A DNA stretch of 36,673 bases from a virus: positions 1 to 36,673 of IMG/VR virus record IMGVR_UViG_3300025584_000341, one strand, 5' to 3'. A program made the position numbers and the translations under genes. Numbering within the stretch: the first letter of the stretch is position 1; every line of letters begins with the position of its first letter. The notes under the pieces were generated by a model. That model saw only the letters and a list, made by a program, of their open reading frames with translations, ran no database searches and was not told the DNA's origin. Positions 8,272 through 16,669 of this stretch are shown one piece after another.

Positions 8272-11200
8272 ATGAAAGACGATCAAAAAGATTTAGATTT
8301 AAGTAAGGTTCTAGCAACTTCTCTTGCTTATACTAAAAAACAATTAAAAAAAACTAAAGAAGAACTTGTAGAGGATATAAAAGAAATTTTAGATCCTGTT
8401 ACTGGTGAAACAGTTAAAGTTCTTGAAATTAAAGGCACTGTAGGTCCTAAGGGAGAAAAGGGAGAAAAGGGCGAAAAGGGGCTTGCTGGCGAAGTGGGCG
8501 TTAAAGGAATATCAGGAAGAATTGGTCCACAAGGTGTTCAGGGTCCTAGGGGAGATTTAGGAGATATTGGACCTATAGGACCAATGGGAGAAAAGGGAGA
8601 ATCTGGTGATGATGCTGATGTAACTAAACTCGTAAAAGAGTTAGATAATTTTAAAGAAGTTGTTAAAAAGATTAGTAAAAAAGCCACTTTAACTGCCCAA
8701 CGAGTGGCCGGTGGAAGTGGTTGGGGAGAATCTGGTGGAGGCGGAGGAGGGGATACTTCTTCCGGAAGTGCGGGTAGTTCCGGAAGTTCTGGCTTGACAT
8801 ATGCATCTTCTGGTTCTGCTGGAAGTGCTGGTTCTTCTGGAATTTCTGGAACTGCGGGTTCTGCGGGAAGTGCTGGCTCTGCTGGAACATCTGGAACTTC
8901 TGGTGCTGATGGTCCAATTGGAACTTCTGGTTCTGCTGGTTCTTCTGGATTGACATATGCTTCTTCTGGCTCTGCTGGAACTTCTGGATCATCTGGAGCT
9001 GATGGTCCAATTGGTACTTCTGGTTCTGCTGGTTCTTCTGGAAGTGCAGGAAGTGCTGGAAGTGCAGGATCATCTGGAACATCTGGTTCTTCTGGAATTT
9101 CTGGAACTGCGGGAACTTCTGGAACTGCAGGTTCTTCTGGAAGTACTGGTTCTGCAGGAAGTGCTGGCTCTGCTGGAAGTGCTGGTTCTTCTGGAATTTC
9201 TGGAACTGCGGGTTCTGCGGGTTCTGCTGGAAGTGCTGGAACTTCTGGATCATCTGGAGCTGATGGTCCAATTGGTACTTCTGGTTCTGCTGGTTCTTCT
9301 GGATTGACATATGCATCTTCTGGTTCTTCTGGTTCTGCTGGTTCTTCTGGAAGTGCTGGAACTGCAGGAAGTGCTGGCTCTGCTGGAAGTGCTGGTTCTG
9401 CTGGTTCTGCTGGTTCTGCAGGAAGTGCTGGAACTTCTGGATCATCTGGAACATCTGGTTCTGCTGGAACATCTGGTTCTGCTGGTTCTTCTGGATTGAC
9501 ATATGCATCTTCTGGTTCTGCTGGTTCTGCGGGTTCTTCTGGAAGTGTTGGAACTTCTGGATCATCTGGAACATCTGGTTCTGCTGGAAGTTCTGGAAGT
9601 TCTGGGACTGTTGGTACTTCTGGTTCATCTGGACATGATGGTGGTTTTGGGGGTGCTTCATTTGCATATCGTTACAGTACAGATCAATCAACGAATGATC
9701 CAGGTACGGGTAAATTGGCATTTACATTAACTACTGGTGCTTTTACATATCCCACTACTGCTAATAGATTGAGAATAAGTGATACTGATCAAGATGGCAC
9801 GACAATTGATTCTTTCTTACAGACAATTGATGATGTTGCTTTTAGTGTTCCAAAAGGCCATTTTCGAATTTATGATAAATCAGCTCCTGAAAAGTATTTC
9901 TTATACAGCATTAATGAATTTGATACCACAAATCCCTCATGGTATTATGTGGATGTTACATTTTTAGATTCTTCATTAAATAATTTTCAAAACAATACTG
10001 AAATTGTTGCTTCATTCGCAAGAACTGGTGATTCTGGTACCGCTGGAACTTCTGGATCATCTGGATCATCTGGCTCTGCTGGAAGTGCTGGTTCTGCTGG
10101 TTCTGCAGGAAGTGCTGGTAGTGCTGGAACTTCTGGATCATCTGGATCATCTGGCTCTGCTGGAAGTGCTGGTTCTGCTGGTTCTGCAGGAAGTGCTGGT
10201 AGTGCTGGCTCTGCTGGAACTTCTGGCTCTGCTGGAACATCTGGTTCTGCTGGTTCTTCTGGTTCTGCTGGTTCTTCTGGAAGTGCAGGAAGTGCTGGAA
10301 GTGCAGGATCATCTGGCTCTGCTGGAACTTCTGGCTCTGCTGGAACATCTGGTTCTGCTGGTTCTTCTGGTTCTGCTGGAACTGCAGGAAGTGCGGGTTC
10401 CGCAGGAAGTGCTGGAAGTGCTGGATCATCTGGCTCTGCAGGAAGTGCAGGAAGTGCTGGCTCTGCTGGAAGTGCTGGAAGTGCAGGTTCTGCTGGAAGT
10501 GCTGGAAGTGCTGGTTCTTCTGGAAGTGCAGGAAGTGCAGGATCATCTGGCTCTGCTGGCTCTGCTGGTTCTACTGGTTCCTCTGGTTCTTCTGGATTAA
10601 CATATGCATCTTCTGGTTCTGCTGGTTCTGCGGGTTCTTCTGGAAGTGCTGGAACTGCAGGAAGTGCTGGCTCTGCTGGAAGTGCTGGAAGTGCTGGAAG
10701 CGCAGGGACTTCTGGAAGTGCTGGAACTTCTGGATCATCTGGATCATCTGGCTCTGCTGGAAGTGCTGGTTCTGCTGGTTCTGCAGGAAGTGCTGGTAGT
10801 GCTGGCTCTGCTGGAACTTCTGGCTCTGCTGGAACATCTGGTTCCGCTGGCTCTTCTGGTTCTGCTGGTTCTTCTGGAAGTGCAGGAAGTGCTGGAAGTG
10901 CAGGATCATCTGGCTCTGCTGGAACTTCTGGATCATCTGGTACTGCTGGTTCTTCTGGTTCTTCTGGTTCTGCTGGAACTGCAGGAAGTGCGGGTTCCGC
11001 AGGAAGTGCTGGAAGTGCTGGTTCTTCTGGTCAAGATGGTGGTTCCTGGATTCATGTTCAAGGTTCAGCAAGTTCTGTTTGGTTAATAAATCATAATTTA
11101 GGAGTTAGACCTTTAAATATTGAAGTTGTAGATTCTAACTATGATGTAATTTATCCAGAATCAATTCGTTATATTAGTTCAAATACCGCTAAATTAGTTT

Positions 11201-12168
11201 TTGCTACTGCAATATCTGGTTGGGCGGCATTAACTTTTGGAGAAGGAAGTTCTGGAACTTCTGGATCATCTGGTACTGCTGGTTCTTCTGGTTCTTCTGG
11301 TTCTGCTGGAACGTCTGGATCTGCGGGAACTTCTGGCTCTGCTGGTTCTTCTGGAACGTCTGGGACTGCTGGTTCTTCTGGATTAACATATGCATCATCT
11401 GGTTCTGCTGGAAGTGCAGGAAGTGCTGGTACTGCTGGAACATCTGGCTCTGCTGGAAGTTCTGGAGCTGATGGAGCGCCGACCAGTCCAGCAGGAGCCG
11501 CTGGATATGTTCAATATTATGCATCATCATCTTCGCTTGGAGCGTATTCTGGATATAGAGTAAATGATATTACTACACCAACAGAATTGTATTTTAATGG
11601 TGCTATTTTTTCTTCAAGTGGAGTGACTGGATTATCAGCTTTAAAAGTATATGGAACTTCTGGTTTTGATGGAACAATGACAACTAAGGCCATTGTTCCT
11701 GTCGCAAATAATACACACGATATCGGTACATCTACAATGGTATATAACGATATGTATGCGGTTACATTTAATGGAAGAGCAACATCAGCGAGTTGGTCTG
11801 ACTTGGCCGAGAGATATGAGTCTGATTTGGTATATGATCCAGGAACTGTTTTATCAATTGGAGGAGAAAAAGAAGTTACTCTATATCAAGCTGAAATGCC
11901 TTATGCTGGTGTTGTTTCAGATAATCCTGGATTGAGGATGAATGATAGTATGGAACAGAGAAAAAATGAATTTATGATCTTTATTTGTTTGACCGGAAGA
12001 ATATTAGTTAAGATTGTGGGAAGATGTGTTAAAGGGGACCTTATTATGGCTTATAATGATGGTGCAGGAAAATCTATAACTAAATATGAATATAAATCAC
12101 ATAAACACGATTTAATTGGAATAGCATTGTCTGATAGTGATGCTGGATTTGTTGAAGTGAAAATATGA
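8272..12168 (+). CDS. Giant collagen-like / Gly-Ser-Ala repeat fibre
   Basis: A 1298-residue fibrous protein, probably a virion or tail-associated fibre. Residues 1-50 are a charged helix. Residues 55-112 are classical collagen-like G-X-Y (GPKGEKGEKGEKG). From about 160 on, long stretches of Gly-Ser-Ala/Ser/Thr triplets alternate with recurring SSGLTYASSG units. Two compact non-repetitive domains interrupt the repeats, at about 458-585 and 921-992 (the latter with WLINHNLGVRPLNIEVVD, as in many marine phage fibres). The C-terminus (about 1067-1298) contains DIGTSTMVYNDMYA and DLAERYESD followed by PGTVLSIGG, PYAGVVSDNPG and TGRILVKIVG. These are typical of cyanophage-like tail-fibre ends. Host-binding is an inference. 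It lies 26 bases after gp20. Confidence 0.88.
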   Translation: MKDDQKDLDLSKVLATSLAYTKKQLKKTKEELVEDIKEILDPVTGETVKVLEIKGTVGPKGEKGEKGEKGLAGEVGVKGISGRIGPQGVQGPRGDLGDIGPIGPMGEKGESGDDADVTKLVKELDNFKEVVKKISKKATLTAQRVAGGSGWGESGGGGGGDTSSGSAGSSGSSGLTYASSGSAGSAGSSGISGTAGSAGSAGSAGTSGTSGADGPIGTSGSAGSSGLTYASSGSAGTSGSSGADGPIGTSGSAGSSGSAGSAGSAGSSGTSGSSGISGTAGTSGTAGSSGSTGSAGSAGSAGSAGSSGISGTAGSAGSAGSAGTSGSSGADGPIGTSGSAGSSGLTYASSGSSGSAGSSGSAGTAGSAGSAGSAGSAGSAGSAGSAGTSGSSGTSGSAGTSGSAGSSGLTYASSGSAGSAGSSGSVGTSGSSGTSGSAGSSGSSGTVGTSGSSGHDGGFGGASFAYRYSTDQSTNDPGTGKLAFTLTTGAFTYPTTANRLRISDTDQDGTTIDSFLQTIDDVAFSVPKGHFRIYDKSAPEKYFLYSINEFDTTNPSWYYVDVTFLDSSLNNFQNNTEIVASFARTGDSGTAGTSGSSGSSGSAGSAGSAGSAGSAGSAGTSGSSGSSGSAGSAGSAGSAGSAGSAGSAGTSGSAGTSGSAGSSGSAGSSGSAGSAGSAGSSGSAGTSGSAGTSGSAGSSGSAGTAGSAGSAGSAGSAGSSGSAGSAGSAGSAGSAGSAGSAGSAGSAGSSGSAGSAGSSGSAGSAGSTGSSGSSGLTYASSGSAGSAGSSGSAGTAGSAGSAGSAGSAGSAGTSGSAGTSGSSGSSGSAGSAGSAGSAGSAGSAGSAGTSGSAGTSGSAGSSGSAGSSGSAGSAGSAGSSGSAGTSGSSGTAGSSGSSGSAGTAGSAGSAGSAGSAGSSGQDGGSWIHVQGSASSVWLINHNLGVRPLNIEVVDSNYDVIYPESIRYISSNTAKLVFATAISGWAALTFGEGSSGTSGSSGTAGSSGSSGSAGTSGSAGTSGSAGSSGTSGTAGSSGLTYASSGSAGSAGSAGTAGTSGSAGSSGADGAPTSPAGAAGYVQYYASSSSLGAYSGYRVNDITTPTELYFNGAIFSSSGVTGLSALKVYGTSGFDGTMTTKAIVPVANNTHDIGTSTMVYNDMYAVTFNGRATSASWSDLAERYESDLVYDPGTVLSIGGEKEVTLYQAEMPYAGVVSDNPGLRMNDSMEQRKNEFMIFICLTGRILVKIVGRCVKGDLIMAYNDGAGKSITKYEYKSHKHDLIGIALSDSDAGFVEVKI
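8757..9640 (+). repeat. Gly-Ser-Ala coding repeat tract 1
   Basis: Degenerate 9-base units (variants of ggttctgct / ggaagtgct) encode SAG, SSG and TSG triplets. A longer unit, ggattgacatatgcatcttc, recurs at about 8790, 8950, 9300 and 9490. Such tracts expand and contract by recombination, so fibre length may vary between isolates. Confidence 0.85.
10030..11030 (+). repeat. Gly-Ser-Ala coding repeat tract 2, with 597-base-spaced duplication
   Basis: This tract carries a segmental duplication. Bases 10120-10334 recur at 10717-10931 with about two substitutions. After a short diverged part the match resumes at 10381-10424 versus 10978-11021 with the same 597-base offset (199 codons). The in-frame offset indicates a past unequal crossover that added a whole fibre segment. 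Confidence 0.75.
11240..11470 (+). repeat. Gly-Ser-Ala coding repeat tract 3
   Basis: A short third tract between the second compact domain and the C-terminal domain. It includes a stretch (about 11258-11310) nearly identical to 10922-10978 and another SSGLTYASSG unit at about 11375-11400. Confidence 0.75.
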
Positions 12169-12348
12169 AAGTATACGATATTGGAATATGCAAATATAAC
12201 TGATGCACCTTTTTGGGGTAATCTTGATTTTGATAGTGAGATAGATGAAGAAATGTTATTAAAGAAACTTGGTTCAAGAATCACAAATTTTCTTTATTTG
12301 GGAAATGATGATAAATTAATACGGAATAAATTTTGGAGTAAAATATAA
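12165..12348 (+). CDS. Small ORF (~60 aa) with a likely one-base frameshift at its start
   Basis: An ATG at 12165 overlaps the fibre stop (ATGA) but reads only 12 codons. The frame from 12169 to the TAA at 12346-12348 is open and protein-like, containing LEYANITDAPFWGNLDF and ending WSKI. Removing one A from the AAA at 12168-12170 joins the ATG to this frame, giving exactly 61 codons beginning MKYTILEYAN. The open frame is also the fibre's own frame, so readthrough of its TGA would add 59 residues to the fibre. The alternative is initiation at TTG 12181. The stop overlaps the next ATG (TAATG). Family unknown. It could be a sequencing error, a recent mutation or recoding. Confidence 0.45.
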
Positions 12349-12959
12349 TGGGTTCGCCATGTCCTACCAATTTAACTGGTTTACCTGCACAAGCTGGTAC
12401 ACTAATTCAGCAGTCAGAGATAACTACTTGCAGAACTTCATTAAATGATGAGTTTACAAGAAGAAGTATAGCGATTTCATCTTGGACCAGCATGGCAGAT
12501 CCTGTCGCCGCACAAATTTGGAATGAATTGCGTGGAGAAATAGTAAGTAAGTTATATACCCAAACTCCACCAAGTCCCGCACCAACATTATCTTATGGTG
12601 CTGTAAGTGTCGGAGATTTAATAGCCGCCGCACATATAGACGATCTGGTAACAAAACTCGATGAATGGAAAGTTGTGTGCGTATGTGATTGTGATTTTTG
12701 TCCATGTAATTGTAATTTTTGTCCATGTGATTGTAATTTTTGTCCATGTGATTGTAATTTTTGTCCATGTAATTGTAATCACTGTCCATGTAACTGTAAT
12801 TTTTGTCCCTGTAATTGTAATTTTTGTCCCTGTAATTGTAATTTTTGTCCCTGTAATTGTAATTTCTGTCCTTGTAACTGTAATTTTTGTCCATGTAACT
12901 GTAATTTTTGTCCATGTGATTGTAATCACTGTCCATGTAACTGTAATAACTCGAAATAA
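12348..12959 (+). CDS. Cys-rich heptad-repeat protein, candidate precursor for radical SAM modification
   Basis: 203 residues in two clearly different parts. Residues 1-110 are ordinary and globular-looking, with a Pro-rich linker near 72-80 and VSVGDLIAAAHIDDL at 86-100. That last stretch resembles short motifs I associate with phage tail and fibre proteins. Residues 111-199 are twelve perfect-register heptads of C-N-F/H-C-P-C-N/D, flanked by CVCD and CNNSK. The tract holds 39 cysteines, plus C5 and C28 outside it. A long leader-like region plus repetitive Cys core, followed within four bases by a SPASM radical SAM gene, is the layout of thioether-type RiPP precursors. Alternatives are a metal-binding or disulfide-rich virion protein. 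Start supported by GGAG at 12335-12338. No known family is assigned. Confidence 0.85.
   Translation: MGSPCPTNLTGLPAQAGTLIQQSEITTCRTSLNDEFTRRSIAISSWTSMADPVAAQIWNELRGEIVSKLYTQTPPSPAPTLSYGAVSVGDLIAAAHIDDLVTKLDEWKVVCVCDCDFCPCNCNFCPCDCNFCPCDCNFCPCNCNHCPCNCNFCPCNCNFCPCNCNFCPCNCNFCPCNCNFCPCNCNFCPCDCNHCPCNCNNSK
12690..12941 (+). repeat. Twelve tandem 21-bp repeats encoding the Cys heptads
   Basis: Twelve contiguous 21-base units of the form tgtaatttttgtccatgtaat, each encoding one C-N-F-C-P-C-N heptad. Units 5 and 12 replace the Phe codon by CAC (His). Units 2, 3 and 11 end in GAT (Asp) rather than AAT/AAC (Asn), and unit 1 has Asp in position 2. Substitutions among units are mostly silent (cca/ccc/cct, aat/aac), which points to selection on the peptide sequence. 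There are no spacers, so this is not a CRISPR array. Confidence 0.95.
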
Positions 12960-12962
12960 AAA

Positions 12963-14513
12963 ATGAATAATATCCGATTTGATCCTATAAAAGAACAAAT
13001 GTCACCCGAACAAATGCAACAGCAAATGATGCAAATGCGAAAAACGATGGAAGAACAAGAAAAAATGTTAAAACAGATGGGGGGATCAACAATGCCCCAG
13101 GGACAGGGTGGTGGTGCAATGTCAAATAATTTTAATCCAATGCAAAGTTTTAATTTAGATGTTAATGTAACGAGTGAATGTAATCTTGCTTGTACATATT
13201 GTTCTGAAGGAGAATCGTGCGGATTGTCATCACAATATCAAGAAAAAACAGAGATGACTCCTGAAGATATAGAAAAAACAGTTAGGTCATTGGATATGGA
13301 TAGGTATAGAGATATTAATATAAATTGGTGGGGCGGAGAACCTTTTGCTAATTTTCTTTTTTGCAAAGATATAATGAAAAGATTGGCTGATACTCAAAAA
13401 GTATGTTTTATGTTCTATACTAATGGAACTTATCTTAAAAAGTATAAAAAACAGTTAATAGAATTAAAAGGTCTGTTGGGAAATAGATTAGATATGCCGC
13501 AACAATCACGTTTACATATTCAAGTATCTTTTGATGGTGAACCTGTTAATACGATGGAACGTAGAACTAAAGCAGGAGAAAGTGAAAAATTATCTAAAAC
13601 TGTTTATGCAACTTATAAAGAGTTAAAATCTGATGGTTTTTCTATAGGTATTAAAGCAGTCATATCATCTCGCAATTTTAAATATCTTTTTGATGTTTGG
13701 AAATGGCATTATGATAATGGAGAATCATATGGACCCACTCCTGACACTCACAGTACAGATCCAGATAGAATTGATGGTGCAGTTAAGGAAGAAGAATATA
13801 TGGGTCACTTAAAGGATCTAAGAGTGAATTTAATGAAAATTGTGAAATATAGTATAGATCATGATATTAATTTAGAAAATCACTTTAGATGGTTCAGAAA
13901 AGAAAAACAAAATTGTGCGGCTGGTATTAATTATCTTTCAATTGATTTAGACGGTAAAACATATCCTTGTCATGGGTGTATGTATAGACAAAGAGAGGAT
14001 CATGTAAGAGGCGATTTAATGGAATCTGGTATGCAAATGCAAAAATTTGTGGATGAAACAACATCATTATATCGTTCTTATTTGGATGAATTTAGAACAG
14101 ATGGAACATTAGCGTGTAATACATGTACAGCGGATTTTTGTTTAAAGTGTCCTGCGGGTTCATTTGATGCCGCAGATGCAAAATTTGGTGAAGAACAGGA
14201 TGCTGGTAAAAAATGGCAAAATCATCCAGCAAATCATCAATTGTGTCAAGTATGGAAAACACTGGAGCCTGTATCTAAAGCATGGAGAACCCTGTGGATT
14301 AAAAAGAATCCGGATTCAATAATTATGATGAATAGACCAGGAAATTATTCGCAGGGTCATAATTTAGAAGTCAATTCTATTGAACAGCAAACTCCTGTTA
14401 TATCTGGTTTATCCAAAGAGCCCACTTCAGAAACGGCCAAGAATATAGGTGCAGTTTTTAATATATCAAGCTTACCAAAGAGATCAGAAACTACAGAGAG
14501 CAAATATGCCTAG
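12963..14513 (+). CDS. Radical SAM/SPASM peptide-modifying enzyme 1
   Basis: A 516-residue radical SAM enzyme. The N-terminal 50 residues are Met/Gln-rich, low-complexity and possibly coiled. The cluster motif is C73-x3-C77-x2-C80 (SECNLACTYC), with the GGEP motif WWGGEP at 122-127. A SPASM-like auxiliary cluster region follows: C318, G331-x4-C336, C339, then C385-x2-C388-x4-C393-x2-C396 and C430. Enzymes of this class typically act on peptides, for example forming thioether or C-C crosslinks or epimerising residues. Starting three bases after the Cys-heptad gene stop, it is the prime candidate to modify that protein. The substrate link is inferred. Confidence 0.92.
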   Translation: MNNIRFDPIKEQMSPEQMQQQMMQMRKTMEEQEKMLKQMGGSTMPQGQGGGAMSNNFNPMQSFNLDVNVTSECNLACTYCSEGESCGLSSQYQEKTEMTPEDIEKTVRSLDMDRYRDININWWGGEPFANFLFCKDIMKRLADTQKVCFMFYTNGTYLKKYKKQLIELKGLLGNRLDMPQQSRLHIQVSFDGEPVNTMERRTKAGESEKLSKTVYATYKELKSDGFSIGIKAVISSRNFKYLFDVWKWHYDNGESYGPTPDTHSTDPDRIDGAVKEEEYMGHLKDLRVNLMKIVKYSIDHDINLENHFRWFRKEKQNCAAGINYLSIDLDGKTYPCHGCMYRQREDHVRGDLMESGMQMQKFVDETTSLYRSYLDEFRTDGTLACNTCTADFCLKCPAGSFDAADAKFGEEQDAGKKWQNHPANHQLCQVWKTLEPVSKAWRTLWIKKNPDSIIMMNRPGNYSQGHNLEVNSIEQQTPVISGLSKEPTSETAKNIGAVFNISSLPKRSETTESKYA

Positions 14514-15834
14514 TTATCAATTAGAAATATCTGTAACAGAAAAATGCAATTTGGGGTGCCCGTATTGCTATGTTGCTAATGTTGATAAATTTATGACTCC
14601 TGAAATTTTTGATAAGGCTTGGCCAGAATTTTTACAATTAATTCAAAGATCAAAAGCCCATGGTCAACAATTTCATTTATCTTTTTTTGGGGGCGAACCA
14701 CTATTAAATGTGCCATTGATGGATCATGTTTGTAAAAAAGTTAAAGTTCCTGAATATGAGGATAGATTGGTTGGTCTTACTATGATATCTAATCTATCGT
14801 TAATTAACGAAGAAACTGCTGATTGGATATTAGATAATCAGATTGGAGTTAGTTGGAGTTTTGATGGTATATCAGCAAACGAATCAAGACCTATTATTAA
14901 AAATTTTGGAGAGAATAAAGGATACAATAATGTTTTAGAGATGTACAGTGATAGACAACATCTTATAAAGAAAGTTACAAAACATAATAAAACATGTAAA
15001 ATTATGATATTTCCAGGCAATGTTGATTCAATGACAGAAAATTTTGAATTTTTAGTAGATTTCGGTATTCCTGCTCCTGATTTTTCTATTGTAAGAGATG
15101 ATATTTGGTCCCTAGACGATATTCATAAATTTAGAGTGGAATGTCGAAGACTGGCAGATAGAACCATACAATATTATGATGAAGGAAAATTAATATCTAA
15201 TGGAATGTTTAATCTTCCCCTACAAGACATGTTATTAGGATTAACTAAACAAAAACGAGCATTCGGGTGTTTTGCTGGTCATCATGGTTCTATTATGGCA
15301 GTAGATGGAACATTTTATCCATGTGCAAGATTTGGCTCAAAGAAATTATTACCAATGAAAGGCGATGAATATAATTTTGATTATTTTCAATCTGTATTTA
15401 ATCCTTTAGCATTTGATAAATGTAAAGGATGTAGATTATATAAAGTGTGTAATGCAGGTTGTACATATTCGCAATTAAGAAATGGTAATCAACCAATCGA
15501 TTCTGTGTGCGAATTGTTTCATATATATTATGATGAAGCGATAAGAATGGTAGAAATATGTAAAGATATGCCAACTTTTCAAACATATATTAAGACGCTT
15601 TGGGGGGGTAGGACAGGATTTTATGAGCCAAATGCAGATAAAGAAGAAGTAGATATGTTTGAGATGATAGATGAGGCGTGGCAAAAGAATGAAAAATATA
15701 AAAGGTTAACAAATTTTAAAATTAAAACTGAAGAAAAAATTAAATCTTTTGATTATAAGGATTATAATTCGACCTTGGCTTTTTTACAATCTAAAGATAA
15801 TCATAACATAAAGAAACTTCAAAGAGGTACTTGA
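14506..15834 (+). CDS. Radical SAM/SPASM peptide-modifying enzyme 2
   Basis: 442 residues from the ATG at 14506, chosen because it places SVTEKCNLGCPYC at the very N-terminus as usual. An in-frame start 57 bases upstream would lie deeper inside the previous gene. Cluster cysteines are C14, C18 and C21, with FGGEP at 61-65. The C-terminal half has a canonical SPASM arrangement: C255, G268-x4-C273, then C306-x2-C309-x5-C315-x3-C319 and C335. The gene overlaps enzyme 1 by eight bases, so the pair is probably co-translated. Anaerobic sulfatase-maturase and RiPP maturase enzymes share this layout. The last ~90 residues are a Lys-rich helical tail of unknown use. Confidence 0.93.
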   Translation: MPSYQLEISVTEKCNLGCPYCYVANVDKFMTPEIFDKAWPEFLQLIQRSKAHGQQFHLSFFGGEPLLNVPLMDHVCKKVKVPEYEDRLVGLTMISNLSLINEETADWILDNQIGVSWSFDGISANESRPIIKNFGENKGYNNVLEMYSDRQHLIKKVTKHNKTCKIMIFPGNVDSMTENFEFLVDFGIPAPDFSIVRDDIWSLDDIHKFRVECRRLADRTIQYYDEGKLISNGMFNLPLQDMLLGLTKQKRAFGCFAGHHGSIMAVDGTFYPCARFGSKKLLPMKGDEYNFDYFQSVFNPLAFDKCKGCRLYKVCNAGCTYSQLRNGNQPIDSVCELFHIYYDEAIRMVEICKDMPTFQTYIKTLWGGRTGFYEPNADKEEVDMFEMIDEAWQKNEKYKRLTNFKIKTEEKIKSFDYKDYNSTLAFLQSKDNHNIKKLQRGT

Positions 15835-15847
15835 GAAGAAAGGTTTT

Positions 15848-16669
15848 ATGGGAATATTTGATGAACCAGTAGTAGACACCAGAACTGCGGACACTGGCGG
15901 TCCCACAAAATATTTGCCTGGATATTTAATAGATCGTAAGGATGTAACAGTATATCAATTTAGGTCTAATTTGTTTATCATAAAAGATATTGATCATCTT
16001 ATTGATTTAACGGTATTAAATCATGTAATTGAAAAAACGACAGGTATTGAAAATTGTGGTAATATGATAGGTGATTTTATCATTATTAAAAATACAGAGA
16101 AATCATCAAAATCTTTTAGATTAATATTGAATAACTTTTTATCTAAATTTGGATTAGTGTATGATCATATGTCTGGGTTACCAACAGAAGTTTATGAAAA
16201 TCTTAATAGACTTGGTGCTTTACAGATAGGCCACATAGAAATTAAAGATCATCAAAAAGATATTGTTGAATGTGGAATAGAACCGTTGGTTAGTGGAATT
16301 AATATATTTGATGGTGTTGATGTTATAGAATCGTGTGAGGGCCATTACGATCAAAACGATCCCGCATATGATACAGACTGGCAATGTTGTGCGTATATAG
16401 TTTTTACTGTAGATTCAATGAAAAATTTAAATATTTTTTCGTCTTCCATAGAAAAAAATATTAAAATTATGTGGAACTATTTTAAATTATTTAACCATGA
16501 AGATTGGTCAACAAAAGCGTGGTTTGAAAAAAATGGATTAATGCTAACGTTTGATGGGGGCAATTCTGATACTCAATTTGAATTTGCTTACAAATATATG
16601 GCTATTGAACAAGAAAGAGTATTTGAACAGATAAAATATCTTGGAAAATTGTTACATGGAAAAAAATAA
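15848..16669 (+). CDS. SCEGH-motif protein, copy 1 (function unknown)
   Basis: 273 residues, no family recognised with confidence. The centre reads IEPLVSGINIFDGVDVIESCEGH (last five residues 162-166) followed by an acidic loop and WQCCAYIVFTV. The C-terminus has NGLMLTFDGG and a Phe/Tyr-rich end. The protein at 26507-27307 has the same plan around its own SCEGH, so the two are distant paralogs. The conserved Cys-Glu-Gly-His cluster could bind a metal or a substrate, but no reaction can be assigned. It follows the second radical SAM enzyme by 13 bases with a fair ribosome site (AAGAAAGG). Confidence 0.8.
   Translation: MGIFDEPVVDTRTADTGGPTKYLPGYLIDRKDVTVYQFRSNLFIIKDIDHLIDLTVLNHVIEKTTGIENCGNMIGDFIIIKNTEKSSKSFRLILNNFLSKFGLVYDHMSGLPTEVYENLNRLGALQIGHIEIKDHQKDIVECGIEPLVSGINIFDGVDVIESCEGHYDQNDPAYDTDWQCCAYIVFTVDSMKNLNIFSSSIEKNIKIMWNYFKLFNHEDWSTKAWFEKNGLMLTFDGGNSDTQFEFAYKYMAIEQERVFEQIKYLGKLLHGKK

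Noticed and set aside
8672-11530. Long open frames on both strands across the fibre repeats (Gln/Asn/Phe-rich on the minus strand, Leu/Val-rich on the plus strand)
   Set aside because: They are shadows of the low-complexity Gly-Ser-Ala repeat DNA; their composition follows mechanically from the repeat and they lack ribosome sites.
12690-12941. CRISPR-like array
   Set aside because: Units are 21 bp, contiguous, without spacers, and lie in a coding frame; no cas genes are present.
12348-12959. Classical metallothionein
   Set aside because: Cys density is comparable, but the strict Pro/Asn/Phe heptad, the long N-terminal domain and the adjacent radical SAM genes are unlike metallothioneins. 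Metal binding itself cannot be excluded.
12454-12998. Overlapping open frames opposite and alongside the Cys-heptad repeat (Tyr/Asn/Lys-rich, Thr/Ile-rich, Val/Ile/His-rich)
   Set aside because: The 21-bp repeat has no stops in several frames. Silent changes between units preserve only the Cys-heptad frame, which also has the ribosome site and gene spacing.
14449-14505. Upstream start for radical SAM enzyme 2
   Set aside because: It would add 19 residues read within the previous gene; the ATG at 14506 gives the usual N-terminal placement of the cluster motif.
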